Source of the DNA: an uncultured Anaerobutyricum sp.
GTDB taxonomy: Bacteria > Bacillota > Clostridia > Lachnospirales > Lachnospiraceae
Length of the DNA stretch: 47,009 nt
NCBI RefSeq assembly: GCF_934307085.1
Contig: NZ_CAKRCF010000022.1
Location: 1 to 47,009, forward strand
Direction of reading: 5' to 3'
A program made the position numbers and the translations under genes. The first letter of the stretch is position 1, and each line of letters opens with the position of its first letter. Below the pieces are notes generated by a model. It was not told the origin of the DNA. It did no database searches and saw only the letters and a program-made list of their open reading frames with translations. Shown in pieces: positions 16,148-24,741 of this stretch.

Positions 16148-18241
16148 ATGAACGTATATGCAACCGAAAGTATTAGAAATGTCGTATTACTTGGACATGG
16201 TGGCTGTGGTAAGACTTCTTTAATTGAATCTATGGCTTTTACAACGGGGATTATTAAGAGGGTTCGTACAGTAACAGAAGGCGGAACAGTAAGTGATTAC
16301 GATAAAGAAGAGGTTAAGAGAAAGTTCTCAATTCAGTCCTCAGTTATTCCATTAGAGGTAGACGGAGTTAAGGTGAATCTTTTAGATACTCCTGGTTTCT
16401 TTGATTTCTCTGGAGAAGTATATGAAGCATTGAGCGTAGCAGATGGAGCGATCATCGTTATCAATGGTAAGTCAGGTGTAGAAGTTGGAACAAGAAAGAG
16501 TTTCGATTTCTGTGCGAAGAGAGGTATTCCTGTTATCGTATACATCACATGTGTAGAAGATGAACATGTAGATGCTTCCGCAATCATTGATGAACTTCGT
16601 GAAAGTTATGGTAACAAGATTGTACCATTCCATATGCCAATGAAAGAAGGCACAGAGTTTAAGGGATTTATCAATGCAGCCAAGATGCTTGAATGTCGTT
16701 TACAGCCAAACGGAACTTACTACGAGAAAGAAGTAGAAGAAGGTGTGAACGATGAACTTGACGAATACCGTCAGCAGTTAATGGAAGGTGTTGCAGAGAC
16801 AAGTGAGGAACTCATGGAGAAGTTCTTTGCAGAAGAACCATTTACAGAAGAAGAGATTAAGACAGCGATTGTTTCTTCTATTGCTAAGAGAGATCTTATG
16901 CCAGTTATCTGTGGTGCGATCAACACAGACTACGGTGCTAATATCCTTCTTCACGATATGGTAAAATATTTCTCCGCACCTGGTATGGTAACAGACCAGT
17001 TCGTTGGAATAAAGGTGAAGACAGACGAGCCAGTTAGTGCATCTTACGACGTAAGCCAGCCGGTAAGTGCTTATGTATTTAAGACAATCGCAGATCCATT
17101 TGTAGGACGTTTCTCTTTAGTAAAAGTTACAGATGGTATTTTAAAGGCAGACAGTGCTGTTTATAATGCAAATAAAGACGCAGAAGAACGTATCGGTAAG
17201 CTTTATGTATTAAGAGGTAAGGAACAGATTGAAGTGAATGCTCTTTATGCAGGTGATATCGGTGCTATCGCAAAACTTTCTGTTACAAAGACAGGCGATA
17301 CATTATCACCAAAGGCAAACCCAATCATATTTGAGAAGGCAGAGATGCCAGAACCATACACATTCGTTCGTTACATTGCAAAGACCAAAGGTGATGAGGA
17401 TAAGATTTCGGCAGCTCTTAAGAAGTTAATGGATGAAGACCTTACATTAAAAGAAGTTAATGACAAAGCGAACCGTCAGATGTTATTATATGGTTTAGGA
17501 GACCAGCATCTTGAAATCGTAAAGAGTAAGCTTGCCGACAGATATAAAGTAGAGATCGAACTTGTAAAACCAAAGGTAGCCTTTAAAGAGACTATCCGCA
17601 GTAAAGTAGAAGTTCGAGGCAAATATAAAAAACAGTCTGGTGGACATGGACAGTATGGTGATGTTCTTATGGAATTTGAACCGTCTGGCGATTTAGAGAC
17701 ACCATATGTATTTGATGAGAAGATTTTCGGTGGAGCTGTTCCAAAGAACTACTTCCCAGCAGTTGAAAAAGGTATTGCAGAAAGCTGCCTTAAAGGGCCT
17801 TTGGCTGGATATCCAGTAGTTGGAATTAAAGCAACATTAACAGATGGTTCTTACCATCCAGTTGACTCTTCCGAAATGGCATTTAAAATGGCAGCAATTA
17901 CTGCATTTAAGAATGGTGTGATGGATGCCAAACCAGTTCTTCTTGAGCCAATCGTAAATCTTAAGGTAGACGTTCTTGATAAGAATACCGGTGATGTTAT
18001 GGGCGATTTAAACAAACGCCGTGGCCGTATTCTTGGAATGAATCCATTAGAGGGTGGTCGTCAGGAATTAGTAGCAGATATTCCTTTAGCAAGCCTGATT
18101 GGATATTCTACAGACTTACGTTCTATGACCGGAGGAAGTGGAGAGTTCTCCTATGAATTTAGCAGATATGAGCAGATGCCAGCAGATGCTCAGGAAAAAG
18201 TATTAAAAGAAGCAGCAGCTGAAAAGGAGAATGTTAAATAA
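16148..18241 (+). CDS. EF-G-like translational GTPase (EF-G-2 type) with altered catalytic motifs
   Basis: A 697-aa protein with the full EF-G domain order: G domain, domain II, domain III, domain IV (GGHGQYGDVLMEFEP near 500) and domain V (near 605-690). The P-loop is present as GHGGCGKT (16-23). In the switch II motif DTPGHVDF the His that activates water is Phe (DTPGFFDF, Phe84), and the guanine-recognition NKxD is replaced by TCVE near residues 134-137. Similar aromatic replacement is known in the EF-G-2 group. It is therefore unlikely to be the housekeeping EF-G. Its natural role is unknown; ribosome binding is likely, GTP specificity and turnover may be changed. GGGAGG precedes the ATG. 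A small HD hydrolase starts 3 bases after its stop. Confidence 0.85.
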   Translation: MNVYATESIRNVVLLGHGGCGKTSLIESMAFTTGIIKRVRTVTEGGTVSDYDKEEVKRKFSIQSSVIPLEVDGVKVNLLDTPGFFDFSGEVYEALSVADGAIIVINGKSGVEVGTRKSFDFCAKRGIPVIVYITCVEDEHVDASAIIDELRESYGNKIVPFHMPMKEGTEFKGFINAAKMLECRLQPNGTYYEKEVEEGVNDELDEYRQQLMEGVAETSEELMEKFFAEEPFTEEEIKTAIVSSIAKRDLMPVICGAINTDYGANILLHDMVKYFSAPGMVTDQFVGIKVKTDEPVSASYDVSQPVSAYVFKTIADPFVGRFSLVKVTDGILKADSAVYNANKDAEERIGKLYVLRGKEQIEVNALYAGDIGAIAKLSVTKTGDTLSPKANPIIFEKAEMPEPYTFVRYIAKTKGDEDKISAALKKLMDEDLTLKEVNDKANRQMLLYGLGDQHLEIVKSKLADRYKVEIELVKPKVAFKETIRSKVEVRGKYKKQSGGHGQYGDVLMEFEPSGDLETPYVFDEKIFGGAVPKNYFPAVEKGIAESCLKGPLAGYPVVGIKATLTDGSYHPVDSSEMAFKMAAITAFKNGVMDAKPVLLEPIVNLKVDVLDKNTGDVMGDLNKRRGRILGMNPLEGGRQELVADIPLASLIGYSTDLRSMTGGSGEFSYEFSRYEQMPADAQEKVLKEAAAEKENVK

Positions 18242-18244
18242 ACT

Positions 18245-18796
18245 ATGATTGATAAAGCGATTACATTTGCTACGAAGGCCCATGAAGGTCAGTTTCGAAA
18301 AGGAACCAATCTTCCTTATATTGTACATCCGTTAGAGGTGGGGGTGATTGTCTCGAGGATGACGCAGGATAAGGAAGTGATTGCAGCAGCAATTCTCCAT
18401 GATACTTTGGAGGATTGTAAGGAAGTAACGTTTTCTACACTCTGCCAAGAGTTTGGAGAAAGAGTGGCAGAGATTGTAAAGGTCGAGAGTGAGGAAAAGG
18501 GGGGGTCCTGGAACGAGCGGAAGGCTAATACAGTAAAAAGGTTAAAAGAAGAAAAGGCTTCTGATGTGAAGTTGGTTGCTTTAGGAGATAAGCTTTCGAA
18601 TGCCAGATCTTTAAAAAGAGATTATCAGATGATTGGAGATAAGCTGTGGGAGCGCTTTAATATGAAGGATAAAAAGCAGCAGGCATGGTATTATCGAGGT
18701 TTATGTGATTCATTGAAAGATATGGAGAATTTTCCTGAATATTGGGAATTTTGTGAATTGATTGCTTATGTGTTTCGCGGTGTAGTTGTAGATTAA
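18245..18796 (+). CDS. Small HD-domain hydrolase, alarmone ((p)ppGpp) hydrolase-like
   Basis: A 183-aa protein that consists only of a RelA/SpoT-type HD domain: KAHEGQFRKGTNLPYIVHPLEV at the start (His28), ILHDTLED (His52-Asp53, Glu56-Asp57) and LVALGDKLSNARSL with the late Asp. Size and motifs match small alarmone hydrolases of the MESH1 kind, which remove the 3' pyrophosphate of (p)ppGpp or the phosphate of NADPH. No synthetase, TGS or ACT domain is present. It follows the EF-G-like gene by 3 bases with its AGGAG site inside that gene, so translation is probably coupled. The substrate is inferred from the family only. Confidence 0.78.
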   Translation: MIDKAITFATKAHEGQFRKGTNLPYIVHPLEVGVIVSRMTQDKEVIAAAILHDTLEDCKEVTFSTLCQEFGERVAEIVKVESEEKGGSWNERKANTVKRLKEEKASDVKLVALGDKLSNARSLKRDYQMIGDKLWERFNMKDKKQQAWYYRGLCDSLKDMENFPEYWEFCELIAYVFRGVVVD

Positions 18797-18861
18797 TTTA
18801 TAGTGTTTATTTCCATACATAAAGATAAAATGGGTGTAAACAAAACTTAGAATGTTAAAAG

Positions 18862-18906
18862 AGAACAGATATCATCGATGAAATAGTCGGGATATCTGTT
18901 CTTTTT
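18862..18906 (+). terminator. Rho-independent terminator after the EF-G-like / HD operon
   Basis: AGAACAGATATC (18862-18873) pairs perfectly with GATATCTGTTCT (18891-18902), followed by TTTTTG. The rest of the gap up to 19184 holds a GTGCTTGAAAAATTATTTC motif (18949-18970) and the next promoter, but no gene. Confidence 0.85.
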
Positions 18907-19072
18907 GTTATGAGAAATTATGCCGGGGTAAAAAAGAGAGTGTGGCAGAGCGTGCTTGAAAAATTATTTCAACAATCTGCATACCTCGCTTTATAAAAGT
19001 GTTTATTTAATGGATTTTAATAAAAAAATGAAAGAAAAGAGTTTTAGATTTGCATTTTTTTTAAAAAAGCAG

Positions 19073-19101
19073 TTGCAAGGATGGAAATAATATGATAATA
19101 T
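19073..19101 (+). promoter_or_regulatory. Promoter of the ACT-protein / hom unit
   Basis: TTGCAA (19073-19078), a 17-base spacer and TAATAT (19096-19101), about 84 bases before the first start codon. Confidence 0.5.
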
Positions 19102-19184
19102 CTTTCAGGTGAGAACAAATGTGTTTCACTGGCGAACAAATATGCAGAAGAGAGAAATTACTGTTCTGTACAGGAGATTACAAT

Positions 19185-19628
19185 ATGGAGAATGGTTCGA
19201 AATTTTATATGGTAAAGAAGAAAGCTTTGCCGGAAATTTTATTAAAAGTAGCGGAAGCGAATGTTCTTCTAAACAGAGGAAAGGCAAAAACAATCAAAGA
19301 GGCGATTGATGCTGTTGGAATCAGCCGAAGTTCTTATTACAAATATAAGGATGACATTTTCCCGATTCATGAAAAAATACAGGGGAAAACGATTACCTTT
19401 GTAATGGAAATGGAAGACCAGCCGGGCTTACTTTCTAGTATACTGAAAATTGTGGCAGACTGCAAGGCAAACATCTTGTCGATACATCAAAGTATACCGG
19501 TGAATCATATCGCATTGATAACATTGAGCGTAATGATTTTACCAATTACAGAAGATGTAGCAGTACTTTTTGATAGAATTGAAAATGCAGATGGGATTAA
19601 TAATCTGAAGATTGTTTCAGAGGAATAA
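19185..19628 (+). CDS. UPF0735-type ACT domain protein (PheB-like)
   Basis: A 147-aa protein, exactly the usual UPF0735 length when started at the ATG at 19185, which has AGGAG about 8 bases before it; longer in-frame starts lack a ribosome site. Residues 1-55 form a helix-turn-helix-like segment (NRGKAKTIKEAIDAVGISRSSYYKYKD, quoted as the span near 28-54), and residues 70-147 form an ACT domain beginning TFVMEMEDQPGLLSSIL. ACT domains bind amino acids, so this is probably a small sensor or regulator. It sits 11 bases before hom, an arrangement common in Firmicutes, which suggests a link with threonine/methionine synthesis. The ligand is not known. Confidence 0.85.
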   Translation: MENGSKFYMVKKKALPEILLKVAEANVLLNRGKAKTIKEAIDAVGISRSSYYKYKDDIFPIHEKIQGKTITFVMEMEDQPGLLSSILKIVADCKANILSIHQSIPVNHIALITLSVMILPITEDVAVLFDRIENADGINNLKIVSEE

Positions 19629-19639
19629 GGAGGATAAAG

Positions 19640-20845
19640 ATGGTAAATGTAGCGGTGTTAGGATATGGCACAATTGGTTCTGGAGTTGTAGAAGTCTTAC
19701 AGACCAATACCGAAATCATTGCACAGAGAGCCGGAGAGGAAATCGCTGTAAAGTATATTTTGGATTTAAGAGATTTTCCTGGAGATCCGAATGCGGATAA
19801 AGTTGTTCATGACTATGACATTATCGATAAAGATGAGGATGTTCAAGTTGTTGTAGAATGTATGGGAGGTGTAGAACCAGCATACACATTTGTAAAAAGA
19901 GCGTTGCTGAACGGACGAAGTGTTGCAACTTCGAATAAAGAGCTTGTTGCAAAACATGGAGCGGAACTTATTGCAATTGCCCGTGAGAAAAATATTAACT
20001 TCTTATTTGAGGCAAGTGTTGGCGGTGGTATCCCGATTATCCGTCCATTAGTACAGTGTCTTACTTCAGATATTATCGAAGAAATCAACGGAATTTTAAA
20101 TGGTACAACAAACTATATGCTTACAAGAATGGAAGAAGAAGGAATCTCTTTTGAGGAAGCATTAAAAGAGGCACAGGAAAAAGGCTATGCAGAACTGCAT
20201 CCGGAAGCAGATGTGGAAGGTTATGATGCTTGTCGCAAGATTGCAATCTTATCTTCTCTTGCCTTTGGACAGCAGGTAGATTTTGAAGATATTTACACAG
20301 AAGGAATTACAAGCATTACAGCAGAAGATATCCGTTATGCTACAGCGATGAATAAGAGTATTAAGCTTCTTGGAAATAGTTGGAGAATCGATGGTAAGAT
20401 TTATGCGATGGTTTGCCCAATGCTTTTAGACAATGCACATCCACTTTCCGGAGTGAATGATGTATTTAATGCAATTCTTGTCCGTGGAAATATGGTTGAT
20501 GAAACAATGTTTTATGGTAAGGGGGCAGGAAAGCTTCCGACAGCCAGTGCAGTAGCAGCCGATGTTGTAGATTGTGTAAAACATACCGGTAAAAATATTA
20601 AAATCCTCTGGAAACCAGAGAAACTTGCATTAAGTGACCTCGGTAATTTCGAGAGACAGTATTTTGTAAGAATGTCGGCAGATATAGAAGAAAAGGCAAT
20701 TGCAGAAGCATTTGGAGCAGTGGAGATGGTATCTGTAGAAGGTATCAATGAAAAGGCGTTTATCACAGGCGTGATGAAAGAAAGTGCTTTTAATAAGGCA
20801 GTAGAAAAAATCGGAAATATTATTAATCGTATTCGTCTTGACTGA
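19640..20845 (+). CDS. hom: Homoserine dehydrogenase
   Basis: The product reduces aspartate semialdehyde to homoserine, the branch to threonine and methionine. The 401-aa protein has an NAD(P)-binding GYGTIGSGVVEVL motif at residues 8-20, the family signature region GGGIPIIRPL with EEINGILNGTTNYMLTRM near 140-165, and the catalytic Glu/Asp/Lys region AEADVEGYDACRKIAIL-like near 190-205. A short C-terminal ACT-like segment (FVRMSADIEEKAIAEAF) is consistent with feedback control by threonine. Ribosome site AGGAGG at good spacing. It is co-directional with the ACT gene before it and lysC after it, with a 154-base gap before lysC. Confidence 0.95.
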   Translation: MVNVAVLGYGTIGSGVVEVLQTNTEIIAQRAGEEIAVKYILDLRDFPGDPNADKVVHDYDIIDKDEDVQVVVECMGGVEPAYTFVKRALLNGRSVATSNKELVAKHGAELIAIAREKNINFLFEASVGGGIPIIRPLVQCLTSDIIEEINGILNGTTNYMLTRMEEEGISFEEALKEAQEKGYAELHPEADVEGYDACRKIAILSSLAFGQQVDFEDIYTEGITSITAEDIRYATAMNKSIKLLGNSWRIDGKIYAMVCPMLLDNAHPLSGVNDVFNAILVRGNMVDETMFYGKGAGKLPTASAVAADVVDCVKHTGKNIKILWKPEKLALSDLGNFERQYFVRMSADIEEKAIAEAFGAVEMVSVEGINEKAFITGVMKESAFNKAVEKIGNIINRIRLD

Positions 20846-20999
20846 TTGTTAAAAACTATGTAGAATAGTTGGCATAAATAAAAAGTATTAAAAGGTAATA
20901 CAATATTAAAAGTCATCTTTTTCCAGTTTAGATGAAAGAAGTACTGACTATGTATTAAATTAATAGATAAAAAGATTGAAAAACTTAGGGAGGAACAGA

Positions 21000-22208
21000 A
21001 TGTTAATCGTTAAAAAATTCGGAGGAACATCTGTAGGAAACAAAGAAAGAATTTTTAATGTTGCCAAAAGATGTATCGAAGATTACCAGAAAGGTAATGA
21101 TGTGGTTGTTGTTTTATCTGCGATGGGTAAATCTACAGATGAGCTGATTGATATGGCAAAAGATATCAACCCAACTCCTTCAAAAAGAGAGATGGATATG
21201 CTCGTTACAACAGGAGAGCAGGTTTCGGTATCTCTTATGGCAATGGCAATGGGATCTTTAGGAGTTCCGGCTATTTCACTGAATGCATTTCAGGTAGCGA
21301 TGCACACTACACACCGTTATGGTAATGCACAGTTAAAGAGAATTGATACGGACCGTATCCGTAACGAATTAGAGCAGAGAAAGATTGTTCTCGTTACAGG
21401 ATTCCAGGGAATTGATAAGTTTGATAATGTAACAACACTCGGAAGAGGCGGATCTGATACAACAGCTGTAGCATTAGCAGCAGCTCTTCACGCAGATGCC
21501 TGCGAGATTTACACAGATGTAGATGGTGTTTACACAGCAGATCCACGTTATGTAAAGAAAGCAAGAAAACTTGCAGAAATCACATATGATGAGATGCTTG
21601 ACTTAGCTTCTCTTGGAGCGGGAGTTCTTCACAACCGTTCTGTAGAGATGGCAAAGAAATATGGAGTACAGTTAGTAGTAAGATCTAGTTTAAATAATCA
21701 CGAAGGAACAATCGTTAGGGAGGAAATAAACATGGAAAAGATGCTTGTAAGCGGTGTTGCAGCAGATAAGAATGCCACAAGGATTGCAGTAATTGGATTA
21801 AAGGATGAGCCAGGAATCGCATTCCATCTCTTTAATGCACTTGCAAAATATAACATTAACGTAGATATTATCTTACAGTCTGTAGGACGTAATGGAACAA
21901 AGGATATCTCCTTTACTGTAGCAGAAGACGAAGCTGATGAAGCAGTAGCAATCATCCAGAAGAGCTTCCCTAAGAGTGAGTACAACAAGATTGATGAAGA
22001 AAAAGATGTGGCTAAGATTTCTATTGTAGGTGCCGGAATGATGACACATCCAGGCGTTGCAGCTTCTATGTTCGAAGCATTATACGATGCAGGAGTTAAC
22101 ATCAAGATGATCAGTACTTCTGAAATCCGTGTAACAGTTCTTATTGATGAGAAATACACAGAAAAAGCATTGAATGCAGTACATGATAAATTTGCTTTAG
22201 GTGACTAA
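21000..22208 (+). CDS. lysC: Aspartokinase
   Basis: The product phosphorylates aspartate, the first step to lysine, threonine and methionine. The 402-aa protein has KFGGTSVGN at residues 5-13, VLSAMGKSTDELI near 40, TTGEQVSVSLMA near 68, and the GRGGSDTTAVALAAALHADACEIYTDVDG region near 147-173 (given as a span). Two ACT domains follow near 260 and 340 for feedback control. The ATG at 21000 is chosen because GGGAGGAA lies 6 bases before it; an upstream in-frame ATG is weaker. I saw no lysine riboswitch in the 154 bases upstream. An internal start near GAGGAAATAAACATGG (about 21732) could give a separate beta subunit, as in Bacillus; this is inference. Confidence 0.95.
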   Translation: MLIVKKFGGTSVGNKERIFNVAKRCIEDYQKGNDVVVVLSAMGKSTDELIDMAKDINPTPSKREMDMLVTTGEQVSVSLMAMAMGSLGVPAISLNAFQVAMHTTHRYGNAQLKRIDTDRIRNELEQRKIVLVTGFQGIDKFDNVTTLGRGGSDTTAVALAAALHADACEIYTDVDGVYTADPRYVKKARKLAEITYDEMLDLASLGAGVLHNRSVEMAKKYGVQLVVRSSLNNHEGTIVREEINMEKMLVSGVAADKNATRIAVIGLKDEPGIAFHLFNALAKYNINVDIILQSVGRNGTKDISFTVAEDEADEAVAIIQKSFPKSEYNKIDEEKDVAKISIVGAGMMTHPGVAASMFEALYDAGVNIKMISTSEIRVTVLIDEKYTEKALNAVHDKFALGD

Positions 22209-22209
22209 T

Positions 22210-22515
22210 TTCTGAGTTGCCGCAGGCAAGGGAGACGACGCTACCGAGAAAGCATTTTTCAAACACGCTCTAGTAGAATATTGAGAAGAACCCCTAAAAA
22301 ATTTATTGATTTTGTTCCGTTGTGCTAAACGCTTCATTTTGCTCAATAAAACAGAAACTTCGGAGAAAGCAGTCCGAAGTTTCTATGGTCAAAATTTCGC
22401 AGCACAAAGTCACAAAATTCAATAAATTTTTTAGGGGTTCTTTTTGAAATTATCTAGGGAAATCCGGCGAGAGATATCTTCTATGGCGGTGTCTCCTTCG
22501 CTTCGCAAATCAGAA
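22210..22515. repeat. Family A palindromic element, copy 2 (largest)
   Basis: A perfect 23-bp stem (22287-22309 with 22419-22441) encloses the family A core: TTGATTTTGTTCCGTTG then TGCTAAACG on the left, GCACAAAGTCACAAAAT and TCAA on the right. The apex holds an extra perfect 12-bp hairpin (22353-22364 with 22373-22384). An outer imperfect stem pairs TTCTGAGTTGC...GGGAGACGACGCT (22210-22241) with the complement at about 22484-22515. The 22287-22304 part of the stem is private to this copy. A T-run follows the right arm, so it may end lysC transcription. No gene lies between lysC and the dCMP deaminase gene. Confidence 0.8.
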
Positions 22516-22544
22516 TTGTTTTTACCTTTTGATTGTGTTATCAT
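22516..22544 (+). promoter_or_regulatory. Probable promoter of the dCMP deaminase gene
   Basis: TTGTTT (22516-22521), a 17-base spacer and TATCAT (22539-22544), about 30 bases before the start. It begins where the family A outer arm ends. Confidence 0.45.
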
Positions 22545-22575
22545 TAAAGAAATAATGCCGATAGGAGAGTGAGCA

Positions 22576-23055
22576 ATGAAGAGACAAGATTATGTATCCT
22601 GGGATGCCTATTTTATGGGGGTTGCCCTTCTTTCTGCACAGAGAAGCAAGGACAATAATACACAAGTTGGTTCCTGTATTGTAAACCCACATAATAAGAT
22701 TCTTTCTATGGGATATAATGGGATGCCAACAGGCTGTAGTGATGACAGAATGCCATGGGAGAGGAAAGGAACTCCTCTTGATACGAAGTATTTGTATGTA
22801 TGTCATGCGGAGCTGAATGCGATTCTTAATTACAGTGGTGGTTCTTTGAGAGGTGCACGTATTTATACAACATTATTTCCTTGTAATGAGTGTACGAAAG
22901 CGATTATCCAGGCGGGAATTACAGAGGTAATTTATTATTCTGATAAATATGCGGATACGGATTCTACTATAGCGGCAAAGAGAATGCTTGATATGGTAGG
23001 AATTACTTACAGACAGTATCAGAGAGAAGGCAAGGAGCTAGTTTTAGATTTGTAA
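22576..23055 (+). CDS. Deoxycytidylate (dCMP) deaminase
   Basis: The product deaminates dCMP to dUMP, feeding dTMP synthesis. The 159-aa protein has the zinc cytidine-deaminase fold motifs: HAE at residues 77-79 (His ligand, catalytic Glu) and FPCNECTKAI with the two Cys ligands (103 and 106), plus the N-terminal SWDAYFMGVALLSAQRSKDNNTQVG segment typical of dCMP deaminases (span residues 8-32). Length is typical. TAGGAGAG lies before the ATG. It resembles the ComEB type but lacks competence neighbours, so I give no symbol. Confidence 0.92.
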   Translation: MKRQDYVSWDAYFMGVALLSAQRSKDNNTQVGSCIVNPHNKILSMGYNGMPTGCSDDRMPWERKGTPLDTKYLYVCHAELNAILNYSGGSLRGARIYTTLFPCNECTKAIIQAGITEVIYYSDKYADTDSTIAAKRMLDMVGITYRQYQREGKELVLDL

Positions 23056-23264
23056 ATTTAGAGCTGGTGATTTTATAGGATTTTTTGGAAGAGTTTCTAA
23101 AAGAAAAGTATCCATTTTCATATTCCTATACTTAAAAATATGAAGCCTATAAAATGGAAAAACTAGAGGTATCTTCAAGTCTGCCAGAGATAGAACGAAG
23201 GTCCGTAGAATATACAGATAAGAATTGCTATTTGGAAAGAAATTTAAGAATTTTAAAAAAACAC

Positions 23265-23293
23265 TTGACATACCAATTGAGTAATGATATAGT
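23265..23293 (+). promoter_or_regulatory. Promoter of the infC-rpmI-rplT operon
   Basis: Perfect TTGACA (23265-23270), a 17-base spacer and TATAGT (23288-23293). It starts a leader of about 225 bases before infC. Confidence 0.8.
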
Positions 23294-23299
23294 GATTAA

Positions 23300-23519
23300 G
23301 GTTATTGAGTAACAGAGAAGCAGAGTGTCCACTCTCACCTTAGCACAATGGTGACTCGGGTTGATATCGTAAGTATAATGAACTGCTTAGGCAGAGATTA
23401 TGAGATATTTGTGGATAGTCTTGTGACTGTCCATTTTTTTTCTATGTTTTTCATGGGGTTTGGGCACAAGGTGTACTTGAATCGCCGGATTAATGTTTAT
23501 TTTATGGAGGTGTACTACT
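23300..23519 (+). promoter_or_regulatory. infC leader with attenuator (L20-leader type)
   Basis: The leader folds into small hairpins, AGAGT-GTCC-ACTCT near 23322-23335 and CACC...GGTG near 23337-23354, and ends with an intrinsic terminator GGATAGTC/GACTGTCC (23413-23420 with 23425-23432) followed by eight T residues. In low-GC Gram-positives the infC operon is controlled by binding of ribosomal protein L20 to such a leader, which promotes termination. Position, operon content and terminator all fit; I did not confirm the consensus base by base. Confidence 0.7.
23413..23441 (+). terminator. Attenuator terminator in the infC leader
   Basis: An 8-bp stem with one G-T pair, a TTGT loop and a T8 tract, about 80 bases before infC. 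It can only be regulatory, since the operon continues. Confidence 0.8.
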
Positions 23520-24026
23520 ATTAACGAATTAATGATTAATGAACAGGTACGTGACAGAGAGGTCAGAGTTATCAGCAGTAATGGAGAGCAGCTTGGAATT
23601 ATGTCTTCAAAGGAAGCTATGAAGCTTGCAAGAGAGGCAGAGCTTGACCTTGTAAAGATTGCTCCGAATGCAAAGCCGCCTGTGTGCAAGATTATTGATT
23701 ATGGAAAATATAGATATGAGCTTGCCCGTAAAGAAAAGGAAGCAAAGAAAAAGCAGAAGACGATTGACGTGAAGGAAGTAAGACTTTCACCAAATATTGA
23801 TAAGAATGACCTGAATACAAAGATTAATCAGGCAAGAAAGTTCCTTTCCAAAGGCGATAAGGTTAAGGTAACTCTCCGATTCCGCGGAAGAGAACTTGCT
23901 CATGTAAATTCTAGTAAGGTAATCCTTGAAGAGTTTGCTGAACAGCTTTCAGATGTAGCTGTTGTTGATAAACAGCCTAAGTTTGAAGGAAGAAGTATGA
24001 TAATGTTTTTAACTGAAAAACGTTAA
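23520..24026 (+). CDS. infC: Translation initiation factor IF-3 (ATT start)
   Basis: IF-3 binds the 30S subunit and checks the start codon. The 168-aa product opens INELMINEQVRDREVRVI and continues with the standard N-domain, linker and C-domain (VKEVRLSPNIDKNDLNTK near 95, then the RGREL and QPKFEGR motifs). I set the start at ATT 23520: GGAGG ends 9 bases before it, whereas the ATG at 23493 would place the ribosome site inside the gene and the ATG at 23532 is too far from it. A near-cognate start is the known device by which IF-3 represses its own synthesis. First gene of the operon with L35 and L20. Confidence 0.92.
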   Translation: MNELMINEQVRDREVRVISSNGEQLGIMSSKEAMKLAREAELDLVKIAPNAKPPVCKIIDYGKYRYELARKEKEAKKKQKTIDVKEVRLSPNIDKNDLNTKINQARKFLSKGDKVKVTLRFRGRELAHVNSSKVILEEFAEQLSDVAVVDKQPKFEGRSMIMFLTEKR

Positions 24027-24056
24027 TTATGATTAGAAATTAGGAGGACTAATATT

Positions 24057-24254
24057 ATGCCAAAAATGAAAACAAGCAGAGCTGCTGCAAAACGTTTTAA
24101 AAAGACAGGTAGTGGAAAATTAAAAAGAAATAAAGCTTACAAGAGCCATATCTTAACAAAGAAATCTCAGAAGAGAAAAAGAAATTTAAGAAAAGCTGCA
24201 ATGACAGATGCAACTAATGTAAAGAACATGAAGAAGATTTTACCATATCTTTAA
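24057..24254 (+). CDS. rpmI: Ribosomal protein L35
   Basis: A 65-aa, very basic protein of the 50S subunit, with the family opening [20 protein letters not shown] (residues 2-21) and the closing [16 protein letters not shown] lies before the ATG. It is the middle gene of infC-rpmI-rplT, 30 bases after infC and 23 bases before rplT. Confidence 0.98.
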   Translation: MPKMKTSRAAAKRFKKTGSGKLKRNKAYKSHILTKKSQKRKRNLRKAAMTDATNVKNMKKILPYL

Positions 24255-24277
24255 TCGTATATAGGAGGAAGTAATTA

Positions 24278-24634
24278 ATGGCTAGAGTAAAAGGCGCAAT
24301 TGGCGCAAAGAAAAGACATAACAGAACACTGAAGCTTGCAAAAGGTTACAGAGGAGCAAGATCCAAACAGTATAGAGTAGCTAAACAGTCCGTAATGAGA
24401 GCTTTAACAAGCGCTTACGCAGGAAGAAAGCAGAAAAAGAGACAGTTCAGACAGTTATGGATTGCACGTATCAACGCTGCAGCAAGAATGAATGGACTTT
24501 CTTACAGTAAATTCATGTACGGCTTAAAGTTAGCAGGCGTAGAAGTTAACAGAAAGATGCTTTCCGAGATGGCAATCGCTGATCCGGCAGGTTTCGCAGC
24601 TCTTGCAGAATTAGCAAAGAGCAAATTAGCTTAA
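24278..24634 (+). CDS. rplT: Ribosomal protein L20
   Basis: A 118-aa 50S assembly protein, with the Arg/Lys-rich N-terminal extension ([18 protein letters not shown]) and the globular C-terminal half ([33 protein letters not shown]). In related bacteria it represses its own operon by binding the infC leader, which fits the attenuator seen upstream. AGGAGGAA precedes the ATG. A strong terminator follows. Confidence 0.98.
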   Translation: MARVKGAIGAKKRHNRTLKLAKGYRGARSKQYRVAKQSVMRALTSAYAGRKQKKRQFRQLWIARINAAARMNGLSYSKFMYGLKLAGVEVNRKMLSEMAIADPAGFAALAELAKSKLA

Positions 24635-24644
24635 TGAAGATTAA

Positions 24645-24676
24645 GGCCAGCAGATAATATCTGCTGGTCTTTTTTA
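24645..24676 (+). terminator. Terminator of the infC-rpmI-rplT operon
   Basis: An 11-bp stem GGCCAGCAGAT / ATCTGCTGGTC (24645-24655 with 24659-24669, one G-T pair), a three-base loop and a T6 tract. Confidence 0.92.
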
Positions 24677-24741
24677 TTTACAAAAAAGTTGTCCACTTAT
24701 TAAATAACATTAATTTTTGTTTCAAAAGGGAGGAGATAGTT

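Noticed and set aside
20846..20999. Lysine riboswitch or T-box before lysC
   Set aside because: Only 154 AT-rich bases with no GGTGG or T-box-like core and no long-range stems.
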